64,000 nucleotides of DNA from an uncultured Chlorobiaceae bacterium (GTDB lineage: Bacteria; Bacteroidota; Chlorobiia; Chlorobiales; Chlorobiaceae), in NCBI GenBank assembly GCA_903824045.1, contig CAIJVD010000028.1, positions 57,167-121,166 on the forward strand, in the 5' to 3' direction. A program made the position numbers and the translations under genes. Below, piece by piece: positions 9,444-17,063 of this stretch. The notes beneath the pieces are model-generated. The model made no database searches, was not told the origin of the DNA, and saw only the letters and a program-made list of their open reading frames with translations. Each line of letters starts with the position of its first letter. The first letter of the stretch is position 1.

Positions 9444-9587
9444 AACTCCTCCTTGGAATGTTTTATTGAAAAGCTTTCAGAAATTTTAGTCAGTATTCTG
9501 GTATCAATTTACAGTAATAAACAAAAAAACGCAAGAAAAAGATTCCCTCCCCCGGCGAGCCCGAAAGGACGGCGCTGGAGAGTCCTC

Positions 9588-10007
9588 TTACTTCTTTGGC
9601 TGAGGTTTCTGGAATGACCCGGAGAAGCTTTTCACTGCCTCGGAGGCGGAAACGCCAACATCGCCGACTGCCTTGGCCGCATTGCCTGTGACATTTTCAA
9701 CGGTGTCAACAGCACTGGAATAGAGCTGACCAGCTGTTCTCGATGCATCCTTGACGGTAATGGCCACGCGGTCAATAGTCTCGCCTACCACACCGCCGGT
9801 GTTGCCAAGAAGATTTCCGATACCCGATGCGTCGATAACTGCGCCGACCGTACCGGTTATTGTATCAAAAATGCCCCCTGCAAGATTAAGGCTTCCGACG
9901 ACAGCACTCTGGCCGGTCAGAAGAACGCTTTCGGCAACAAAGGTGAGGCGATCGGTAAAATCAAGTTCCTTGAACTCCTTGCGAGCTTTCTGGTACGATT
10001 CAGACAT
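9588..10007 (-). CDS. csmC: Chlorosome envelope protein CsmC
   Basis: A 139-residue envelope protein of the CsmC/CsmD family. The N-terminus [15 protein letters not shown] is charged. The middle is a long glycine- and alanine-rich amphipathic region ([21 protein letters not shown]) that would lie in the chlorosome lipid monolayer, followed by helical repeats of [18 protein letters not shown] type. ACAGGAGGACACC precedes the ATG, a near-ideal ribosome site. It lies immediately upstream of csmA, as in the csmCA operon known from C. limicola and C. tepidum. I see no firm terminator between csmC and csmA, so a dicistronic transcript is likely. Confidence 0.95.
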   Translation of the reverse strand: MSESYQKARKEFKELDFTDRLTFVAESVLLTGQSAVVGSLNLAGGIFDTITGTVGAVIDASGIGNLLGNTGGVVGETIDRVAITVKDASRTAGQLYSSAVDTVENVTGNAAKAVGDVGVSASEAVKSFSGSFQKPQPKK

Positions 10008-10133
10008 GGTGTCCTCCTGTGGATGGTGAGGCGGCTCAAAGGCGGCCCCGATTGTGATATCGGCTTACGAGATTGTACTTGGATTCAAGTTAAACAAAAA
10101 AAAATCGCAAACCAATGCCCCTGCCCCGAAGGC

Positions 10134-11366
10134 CTACCCCCTGTGATTATTGGAGCTCCTGGTTTCGTTCTGCAGGCGGTCCTGCTCACGACTGTCAAGA
10201 TCAAACGGAATATGCAGCCACTTGTCCTTGAAGAAGGCATTGCCAGGCTCAAGGCCAGTCAGGCTTATCGGCAGCGTGATGATCTTGCGCTGATTGCCGA
10301 TCTGCACATAGAGCTCGTCGCCTGTAACCCAGACGTCGATATCAACCGGATTGGCAAACATGAGCTTCAGCTGCACCTCATAAATATCCTTGTTCCTGAC
10401 GAATTTGATCGGCGGCTCGTCATACATCAGGTCCGAAGGGTCGGTATCGCCGTACATGTCGTGGGCAAACTGCTCAAGAGCCTCAAGACCGACGATCTCC
10501 TGGTCATACATCTTGAGCTTCTTGACCGGCAGCGGTGCGAATCCCTCTTCGATCTCACCGAGATATTTCTGCTGGATACTCTTCCATTTTTCAAGGTATC
10601 CGCTGTCCTCATTAGTGTCGAGGAGCCTGTTGACCAGCACCATGTCCACCTTGAAGCCGTAGAGGTTCAGGTAGGTCAGGGCCCGCATGGTCTCCTTGAT
10701 CGACATCTTTTCGGCGTTCATGACGAGGCGTACCGTCGACTTGACGGTATCGGTAAGAATTTCGCGAATATCCTCAAGCTCGTCGAAAACCTGGTCTACA
10801 GACTCGACGGCATCTTCGGGAGGAATGAAGTATGCAATCTTGTCGGACATCTTCGAGAGCGGCTTGCTGAGCGGACGGATAATGTATTTGTTGACATTCT
10901 TGATCGCCTTCATTCCCCATGCGAGCGTATCGGGCAGAGAGAGGAGACGCAAGGTCTCGCCGGTCGGTGCAGTGTCGAGCACCAGAACGTCATAAAGGCC
11001 AGCGGTCTTGTAGCGTTTGATCCTCAAGAGGGAGAAGAGCTCCTCCATCCCGGGAAGAATAGTCATTTCATCGGCCATGACCCCCGAAACGCCCTGGGCC
11101 ATAAAAACCCTTGTATAGTATTTCTGTACCGACTGCCAGTTCTGCTTGAGATCGACATAGGGGTTGACCTCGATGGCATGAAGGTTCTCCCTGATCTTGG
11201 TTGGTTCAGCACCGAGCGGCAGATTGAAAGAATCCGAAAGACTGTGTGCCGGATCGGTCGAGAGGACAAGGGTTCTGTAGCCAAGCTCTGCCAGCCTGAC
11301 TGCGGTTGCCGCAGAGACACTGGTTTTGCCTACTCCGCCTTTTCCGGTGAATGTTAAAATGCGCAT
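10134..11366 (-). CDS. ArsA/Get3-like ATPase with HSP20-like tail (chlorosome island, proximal copy)
   Basis: A 410-residue paralogue of the ATPase at 6124-7278. It has GKGGVGKT at residues 8-15, STDPAHSLSDSF, and switch II DTAPTGETLRLL. An alpha-crystallin-like C-terminal domain (LKLMFANPVDIDVWVTGDELYVQIGN) is followed by a charged tail. The protein has no cysteine at all, so arsenite binding through thiols is excluded. The ATG at 11366 was chosen because MRILTFTGKGG is the conserved start; the open frame further upstream is not protein-like. It precedes csmC by 126 bases on the same strand. I infer a cytoplasmic client-loading chaperone role, possibly for chlorosome or membrane proteins. 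Confidence 0.88.
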   Translation of the reverse strand: MRILTFTGKGGVGKTSVSAATAVRLAELGYRTLVLSTDPAHSLSDSFNLPLGAEPTKIRENLHAIEVNPYVDLKQNWQSVQKYYTRVFMAQGVSGVMADEMTILPGMEELFSLLRIKRYKTAGLYDVLVLDTAPTGETLRLLSLPDTLAWGMKAIKNVNKYIIRPLSKPLSKMSDKIAYFIPPEDAVESVDQVFDELEDIREILTDTVKSTVRLVMNAEKMSIKETMRALTYLNLYGFKVDMVLVNRLLDTNEDSGYLEKWKSIQQKYLGEIEEGFAPLPVKKLKMYDQEIVGLEALEQFAHDMYGDTDPSDLMYDEPPIKFVRNKDIYEVQLKLMFANPVDIDVWVTGDELYVQIGNQRKIITLPISLTGLEPGNAFFKDKWLHIPFDLDSREQDRLQNETRSSNNHRG

Positions 11367-11718
11367 GAACCTGACATTGGATTTTTTGGGATACAACGAA
11401 AGTGCAAGATATAACTCTACGCTGATTCTGCAAAAGATTGCATCTCCTTCAACGCGCTCAATCCTGCAAAAAAATAGTGCGCCCCTCCCCCTGCCAGCAA
11501 TGCGCGCCTGCGTTAATCGACGGTGATTTCTTCGCATGAACCGCCCGCCGATGAGGGAAGAGTGCCGCAAGGTAACTGTCAATAAAAATGTTTTCGAATG
11601 AGCCCGATATTCCGGGGGCGTGATTTGGGGCCCAATGACTTGCAAATGAACGTTCTGCTAACTTAATTACGCCTTCAGCCGAAAACAGTCACTCTCACCA
11701 TCTTCGAAGAGCCCCGCT
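11367..11718. other. Divergent spacer between the ArsA-like gene and pyrK
   Basis: About 350 bases without a credible gene. The two flanking genes are transcribed away from each other, so their promoters must lie here. I could not assign -35/-10 boxes with confidence, and I see no riboswitch, tRNA or strong hairpin. Confidence 0.5.
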
Positions 11719-12513
11719 ATGCCCGAAACAAACTCCATTGTCGATATCCGGGCGACGATTGTCCGTAACCGCCCCGTCAGCCGGGATGTCAGCATTATCA
11801 CCCTCGAGTGTCCGGCTATCGCGCTTGCGGCAAAACCCGGAAACTTTGTCAACGTCAAGGTCAGCAGTGCTACCCAGCCCCTTCTTCGGCGTCCGTTTTC
11901 CATCCATGACGTCAGCGAAAGCGAGATAGAGCTCATGGTCAAATCCATCGGAAGCGGCACAGCGCTCCTCTCTGATGCGCCCGAAGGCTCAAGCGTCATG
12001 GTGCTCGGCCCCCTCGGCAACAGCTTTGACATCTCCGGCACTCCTTTTGACACCGCCATCCTCGTCTCTGGAGGAATCGGCAGCGCACCGATGCTCTTTC
12101 TGGAAAAAACGCTTGCGGCGAAAGGCAAAAAAGTGATCAACCTGATTGGCGGCCGAACAAAAGGAGACCTCCTTGCAGAATCTCTTGGCAACTGCCGCTT
12201 TGCAACGGACGACGGCTCGGAAGGCCTGAGAGGTACGGTTATCGATCTGCTTGAAAGCGAGCTCGCAGAACTCCGCAAAGAGGGCTCTCTCAAGGTTTTT
12301 GCCTGCGGGCCCAACCCTATGCTCAAAGCACTTGCCCGGTTCTGCCGTGAAAACAGCCTCCCCTGCGATCTCTCGCTTGAATCGGTGATGGGTTGCGGCA
12401 TCGGCATCTGCTACGGATGCAGCGTTGAAGTCATGGATCCCGCCGGCAGCATCCGTACCATCCTCCTCTGCAGGGAGGGGCCGGTCATCAATGCCGAACT
12501 GCTTGTACTATAG
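11719..12513 (+). CDS. pyrK: Dihydroorotate dehydrogenase electron-transfer subunit (FAD, [2Fe-2S])
   Basis: Passes electrons from the catalytic PyrD-B subunit to NAD+ in pyrimidine synthesis. The 264-residue protein has the ferredoxin-reductase layout: an FAD-binding RRPFSIHDV motif, the nucleotide-binding VSGGIGSAPMLFL, and the ACGPNPML motif. The C-terminal cluster CGIGICYGC, with a later LLCREGPV Cys, supplies the four ligands of the [2Fe-2S] centre. pyrD is not adjacent in this window. ssb follows after 74 bases. Confidence 0.93.
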   Translation: MPETNSIVDIRATIVRNRPVSRDVSIITLECPAIALAAKPGNFVNVKVSSATQPLLRRPFSIHDVSESEIELMVKSIGSGTALLSDAPEGSSVMVLGPLGNSFDISGTPFDTAILVSGGIGSAPMLFLEKTLAAKGKKVINLIGGRTKGDLLAESLGNCRFATDDGSEGLRGTVIDLLESELAELRKEGSLKVFACGPNPMLKALARFCRENSLPCDLSLESVMGCGIGICYGCSVEVMDPAGSIRTILLCREGPVINAELLVL

Positions 12514-12587
12514 GGATGAGAGATATATCTTGAAACAAACGCGGAGAAAGATCCCGCAAACCTTGTCAAAACGAACCTCCATACATC

Positions 12588-13097
12588 ATGGCAAAAGGAC
12601 TGAATAAAGTAATGCTGATCGGCCATCTCGGAACCGATCCCGAATTAAGGGTCACCGCATCAGGTCAGTCGGTGGTCAATTTTACGGTCGCCACCAACGA
12701 AAGCTTCAAGGACGGGAGCGGAAACCTGCAGGAGAGAACCGAGTGGCACAGAATCGTCGTCTGGGGCAAGCTCGCCGAGATATGCAACCAGTACCTGAAA
12801 AAGGGACGGCAGGTCTATGTGGAAGGGCGCCTGCAGACCAGAAGCTGGGACGACACCAAGAGCGGCGAAAAGAAATATGCAACCGAAATAGTCTGCTCCG
12901 ACATGCAGATGCTCGGCGGACAGCGCGAGCAGGGTGCTGGACAGGGGTATGCGGAAGGTGGATCGCAGAGCTACGACCGCCAGCCGGCAAAGAGTGCTCC
13001 GCGCGACTACCCGCAGGGAGGAAACGACTATCCTTCACACCCTTCAGCCCCGTCAGGACCGATGGTTGAGAGCGAGAAAGACGACCTGCCGTTCTAA
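12588..13097 (+). CDS. ssb: Single-stranded DNA-binding protein
   Basis: The 169-residue protein has an N-terminal OB-fold of about 110 residues ([41 protein letters not shown]), then a Gly/Gln/Ser-rich linker, and ends in the acidic tip DDLPF that recruits replication and repair partners. Length and layout are complete. It protects single-stranded DNA as a tetramer. Confidence 0.97.
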   Translation: MAKGLNKVMLIGHLGTDPELRVTASGQSVVNFTVATNESFKDGSGNLQERTEWHRIVVWGKLAEICNQYLKKGRQVYVEGRLQTRSWDDTKSGEKKYATEIVCSDMQMLGGQREQGAGQGYAEGGSQSYDRQPAKSAPRDYPQGGNDYPSHPSAPSGPMVESEKDDLPF

Positions 13098-13102
13098 ATC
13101 GA

Positions 13103-13227
13103 TGCTGAGTGCTGAGTGGGAAGAGTTTGGTCCCGGGTTCTCCACGAATTACACCGATTTTCAGTAATCAGAAATTACTGCCGGTCGCGTTGAGGGTAAT
13201 CGGAATCCGTCGACTCAGCACTCAGCA
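13103..13227. repeat. Intergenic inverted repeat with tandem CTGAGTG arms
   Basis: TGCTGAGTGCTGAGT at 13103-13117 is the exact reverse complement of ACTCAGCACTCAGCA at 13213-13227. Each arm is built from a 7-base unit repeated in tandem, and the units continue a few bases past the right arm. The roughly 95 bases between the arms are AT-richer than the flanking genes. The whole block fills the ssb-holA gap. Confidence 0.85.
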
Positions 13228-13256
13228 CTCAGAACTGGCTACTCGACAGTAAATCT

Positions 13257-14297
13257 ATGAATGCTCTAAAAAAAGCCACGCTTGCCGGAACCATTGCGCC
13301 GGTTTATCTCCTCTACGGCCCCGAAAGCTTTCTCAAGGAAGAGTGTGCTGATATGATAAAAAAGGCGGCCTTCCCGAACCCGGGCGATGCCGCATGCAAC
13401 ACGCTCGTCCTTTACGGTGGCGATATCACTCCGGGCGAACTGGTCTCGAAGGCAAGCGAATATCCGATGTTCAGCCCCCGGCAGCTCATCATTGTCCGGC
13501 AGTTCGAGAAGATGAAGAAACCTTCGACCAGAGAGCTGCAGAAACAGCATGAGGAGAAGTTCAACCGCTACATGCTGAGCCCTGCAGAGTTTACGGTTCT
13601 TGTCCTTGATGCGGATCCGGTCGACAAAAAGGAGCTCGACAAATACCCGTTCAGCGCATTGAAGCAGTGCCGCACCGACTTCCCCGCCATCAAGACCCCC
13701 GACATCTTTGCCGCCGACAGGGCAAAAGCATCGGGATGGGAGTTCGACCCCGATGCACTCAAGGCCTTTACCGCCTACATACAGCCCTCCTCGCGTGAAA
13801 TTTGCCAGGAGGTTGAAAAGATCATCCTCTACGCTTCCGCACGGAACAGCGAAAAGCGCATAATGGCGGCCGATGTTCTGGACTGTGTCGGCATCTCCCG
13901 CACCTATAACGTCTTTGAACTTGAAAAGGCCATTGCGGCCCGAAACCTGAGGCTCTCGAGCGGCATATCGCTGATGATCATGGATCAGGAGGGGCAGAAG
14001 GAGGGTCTCGGAAGCATTGTGCGCTACCTCGCGACCTTTTATATCCGGCTCTGGAAACTCTCGATGCCAGGGGTACGCCAGCTTCCAGCGGGGGAGATTG
14101 CAAAGATTCTCGGCATGTACGGCAAGCAGGAGTACTTCGTCAAGAACTACCTCACCTACGCTCGCTCTTTTTCGCTGCAGGATACCGAACACGCCATCGC
14201 CGCCCTGCGGGATGCCGATGGCGCCCTCAAGGGATTACGCCCATACCCGGATGAAAAGTTTCTCCTCCTCCAGCTCATGCAGCAGCTGCTGGGGTAA
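13257..14297 (+). CDS. holA: DNA polymerase III subunit delta
   Basis: Clamp-loader subunit that opens the sliding clamp. The 346-residue product starts with the typical KATLAGTIAPVYLLYGPESFLKEE; the GPESF segment is where other delta proteins have a degenerate P-loop. A central AAA+-like lid follows (SSREICQEVEKIILYA, VGISRTYNVFELEKAI), and the C-terminal helical collar ends ALKGLRPYPDEKFLLLQLMQQLL. Length is normal for the family. Confidence 0.93.
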   Translation: MNALKKATLAGTIAPVYLLYGPESFLKEECADMIKKAAFPNPGDAACNTLVLYGGDITPGELVSKASEYPMFSPRQLIIVRQFEKMKKPSTRELQKQHEEKFNRYMLSPAEFTVLVLDADPVDKKELDKYPFSALKQCRTDFPAIKTPDIFAADRAKASGWEFDPDALKAFTAYIQPSSREICQEVEKIILYASARNSEKRIMAADVLDCVGISRTYNVFELEKAIAARNLRLSSGISLMIMDQEGQKEGLGSIVRYLATFYIRLWKLSMPGVRQLPAGEIAKILGMYGKQEYFVKNYLTYARSFSLQDTEHAIAALRDADGALKGLRPYPDEKFLLLQLMQQLLG

Positions 14298-14344
14298 CGC
14301 TGCCACCAACATTTCGCTCCTCCGGAGCTTGAGCAGCCCCTCCG

Positions 14345-15337
14345 CTACAGCCAGCCCTGGCGCCGGTACCAGTCGATTGTTTTCGCTACGCCCTCAGAGA
14401 GGGTTGTTCCGGCCGTAAAACCGAGATCAAGCTGCGCCCGCTGGGCTGAACAGACCCAGTAATCCTGCACCAGTTCGTCGGCCTTGTCACGATTGATGAT
14501 CGACGGCTTTCCGGAGAGCGAACCAGCGGCACCGATGAGGGTTCCGGCGAGATAGACAAGCGGCTTGGGCAGCGAAAACCTGATAAGCTTCCGAAAGCCA
14601 AGCACCGGACGGGCGGCCGCTATCACCTCATCCCATGAAAGCGGAGCCGTTCCGCTTATATAATATGTCCTGCCGGCCGCAACCTCCGAGCGGGCGGCCG
14701 CCATGATGCCACGAACAAGATCATCCACATAGATCATGCTGAAACGCTGCCGGCCTGCGTTTCCCACCGATACCAAAACCCCTCGGGCAAGCATCTGGAA
14801 GATCTGGAGCACATCACGGTCTCCCGGTCCGTAAACCGCCGGGGGACGCACGATCGTAACAGGGAGGAACGCTGCATGCTCAAGCGCGGCCTTCTCACCC
14901 CGAAGCTTGCTGCGACCGTAAGCACTGACCGGACAGGGGAGATCACCTTCAGAGAGACCGGTGACCCCCTCTCGGGCCGGACCGGCCGCTGCCAGAGAGG
15001 AGACCAGAAGAAAGCGCTTCAGCGAGGGATTATGCCTTCGGGCGGCATCAATCAAGTTCCTCACGGGCATGAGGTTACCCTCGTCATATCCCGCCTCGTC
15101 AACCGCTTTGGTCACCCCCGCAAGATGCACGATCCGGTCTACGCCCCGTACCGCACGGCCAAGAGCCTGCTGGTCGCCAAAATCACCCCGAATCACCTCC
15201 AGCCCTTCTGGCAGTCCGCCTCCGGAACTCTCTCTGCGAAGAAATACCCGTACCCTGTCGCCCTCCCCCAGGAGAAAGCGCAGAAGCCTCATGCCTATAA
15301 ATCCGGTCGATCCCGTTACAAGAATTGTTTCACCCAT
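14345..15337 (-). CDS. Extended SDR (epimerase/dehydratase), possible ceramide reductase (CerR-like)
   Basis: A 330-residue extended short-chain dehydrogenase. The NAD(P)-binding [12 protein letters not shown] is at the N-terminus, [10 protein letters not shown] carries the active-site Ser region, [10 protein letters not shown] is the Tyr-x-x-x-Lys catalytic motif, and [16 protein letters not shown] follows. The ATG at 15337 is preferred to a TTG at 15346. The gene is divergent from a serine-palmitoyltransferase-like gene. In the bacterial ceramide pathway of Caulobacter an extended SDR next to spt reduces the keto intermediate, so that role is possible here; this is inference from context. 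Confidence 0.82.
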   Translation of the reverse strand: MGETILVTGSTGFIGMRLLRFLLGEGDRVRVFLRRESSGGGLPEGLEVIRGDFGDQQALGRAVRGVDRIVHLAGVTKAVDEAGYDEGNLMPVRNLIDAARRHNPSLKRFLLVSSLAAAGPAREGVTGLSEGDLPCPVSAYGRSKLRGEKAALEHAAFLPVTIVRPPAVYGPGDRDVLQIFQMLARGVLVSVGNAGRQRFSMIYVDDLVRGIMAAARSEVAAGRTYYISGTAPLSWDEVIAAARPVLGFRKLIRFSLPKPLVYLAGTLIGAAGSLSGKPSIINRDKADELVQDYWVCSAQRAQLDLGFTAGTTLSEGVAKTIDWYRRQGWL

Positions 15338-15581
15338 AGCACTCAAGATATTCAGTTATTTCGGGAGGTCCAACATGTCGCAGCTCGGCATCAGCTTTTT
15401 GGGTAACAAAAAAACCACCCCTATGTTATGTCAAAAAAATAAAAAATTTGATACATTTCGGTTTCAGGGTAAAAGCCCCCTACTGAAACCCGGTCACCAG
15501 AAACATACAGAAGACAAACGACCGCAAGCACGAGTAATTCCGGCATTGATAGTGTTACAGCCGGGAAAAATTTGCATTCCT

Positions 15582-16784
15582 GTGGAGAAAACCAAAGACC
15601 TGTTCAAAAAATGCATTGATTTTACCCTTGCCGACGAAGTGAAGGCTCAGGGCATATATCCATTTTTTCACCCAATTGACGAAAACGAGGGGCCCGTCGT
15701 CTCTTTTGCCGGACGAAAACTCGTCATGGCCGGCTCGAACAACTACCTCGGCCTGACCGCCGACCCGAGAGTCAAAGCCGCATCGATCCAGGCCATCAAC
15801 AAATACGGAACAAGCTGCAGCGGATCGCGTTACATGACCGGCACGGTCAACCTGCATATCGAGCTTGAAGAGAAGCTTGCCGACTTCTTCGAAAAAGAAC
15901 GTTGCCTGCTCTTCAGCACCGGCTACCAGACCGGCCAGGGGATCATTCCAACACTGGTGCAGCGGGGCGAGTATATCGTTTCCGACCGCGACAATCATGC
16001 AAGCCTTGTGGCGGCATCAATCATGGCGCAGGGCGCGGGTGCAAACCTGGTACGATACAACCATAACAACATGGAAGACCTGGAGCGTGTTCTCCAGAAA
16101 ATCCCGGACGGCGCAAGCCGGCTGATCGTCTCCGACGGCGTCTTCTCCGTTTCCGGCGAGATTGTTGCCCTTCCCGAACTTGTTGCTCTTGCAAAAAAAT
16201 ACGGCGCCCGTATTCTTATCGACGACGCACACGCAGTTGGCGTGATCGGCAAAGGCGGCAGGGGAACCCCTTCCGAATTTGGTCTGGTCAACGACGTTGA
16301 CCTCATTATGGGCACTTTCTCGAAAACCTTCGGCTCCCTCGGCGGATACGTCGTCGGCGACCGTTCGGTCATCAACTACATCAAGCACAACGCCTCCTCG
16401 CTCATCTTCAGCGCATCGCCCACACCGGCAAGTGTCGCTGCCGTGCTGGCCACACTCGACATCATACGCAGCGAACCGGAGCTTACCGACCGGCTGATCT
16501 CGAACACCGATTATGTCCGCCAGGGGCTGCTCAAGGCCGGCTTCACCCTCATGCCGTCACGGACGGCAATTGTAACCGTGCTCATCAGCGACCAGATGAA
16601 GACGCTGGTCTTCTGGAAAAAACTGTTCGATGCCGGCGTCTATGTAAACGCCTTCATCCGCCCTGGAGTCATGCCCGGACACGAAGCGCTCCGCACCAGC
16701 TTCATGGCAACCCATGAGCGCGAGCACCTCGACAAGGTCATCACGGAGTTCATCTCCATCGGCACAGAGCTCGGCGTCATCTGA
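15582..16784 (+). CDS. Alpha-oxoamine synthase family PLP enzyme, serine palmitoyltransferase-like
   Basis: PLP enzyme that condenses an amino acid with an acyl-CoA. From the GTG at 15582 it is 400 residues, the usual family length. Visible motifs are [27 protein letters not shown] (substrate and PLP region), [10 protein letters not shown] (the Asp and His that hold the cofactor ring), and [11 protein letters not shown] with the Schiff-base Lys248. The pattern is closer to serine palmitoyltransferase / 2-amino-3-ketobutyrate ligase than to BioF, and no biotin gene is adjacent. The divergent SDR partner and the reported aminoglycosphingolipid of Chlorobium limicola favour SPT. The frame is open upstream of the GTG, but that part overlaps the SDR gene and is not protein-like. 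Confidence 0.85.
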   Translation: MEKTKDLFKKCIDFTLADEVKAQGIYPFFHPIDENEGPVVSFAGRKLVMAGSNNYLGLTADPRVKAASIQAINKYGTSCSGSRYMTGTVNLHIELEEKLADFFEKERCLLFSTGYQTGQGIIPTLVQRGEYIVSDRDNHASLVAASIMAQGAGANLVRYNHNNMEDLERVLQKIPDGASRLIVSDGVFSVSGEIVALPELVALAKKYGARILIDDAHAVGVIGKGGRGTPSEFGLVNDVDLIMGTFSKTFGSLGGYVVGDRSVINYIKHNASSLIFSASPTPASVAAVLATLDIIRSEPELTDRLISNTDYVRQGLLKAGFTLMPSRTAIVTVLISDQMKTLVFWKKLFDAGVYVNAFIRPGVMPGHEALRTSFMATHEREHLDKVITEFISIGTELGVI

Positions 16785-17063
16785 GGCGCCAAAGCTCTCT
16801 CCCCCAAACTATCCCCGGTAACCGCTGGGGATCTGGTTTCCCGGCACTTAACCCGAACGCCCTCACACTGATGTTTTACAGCAACTTTTTATTTTATTGT
16901 TTTTTTTTTAATAAATTGAGGACACGAATGCTGATAACGGATTGAAGCAGTGCTTCTTCCAGCGGTGATGATGATGATCTGTATTGATGTTTGAGGGATG
17001 CTGACGGTAACCGGTTTTTGCTTTTTTTTGTTCGTATCATTGCAACCAGACCCACACACAACC

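Noticed and set aside
9444-9587. Possible attenuator between csmC and csmA
   Set aside because: A CTCC/GGAG pairing and T-rich tract exist, but no continuous stem could be drawn.
6124-11366. Arsenic resistance locus, suggested by two ArsA-type genes
   Set aside because: No arsB, arsC, arsR or arsD is nearby, the proteins lack the cysteine triad, and the genes interleave with csm genes.
15582-16784. BioF (8-amino-7-oxononanoate synthase)
   Set aside because: No other biotin gene is adjacent and the [11 protein letters not shown] region is more like SPT/KBL; kept as an alternative only.
16785-17063. Cobalamin riboswitch upstream of the TonB-dependent receptor
   Set aside because: Only a short ATCCCC/GGGGAT hairpin was seen; the conserved B12-box sequences were not found by eye.
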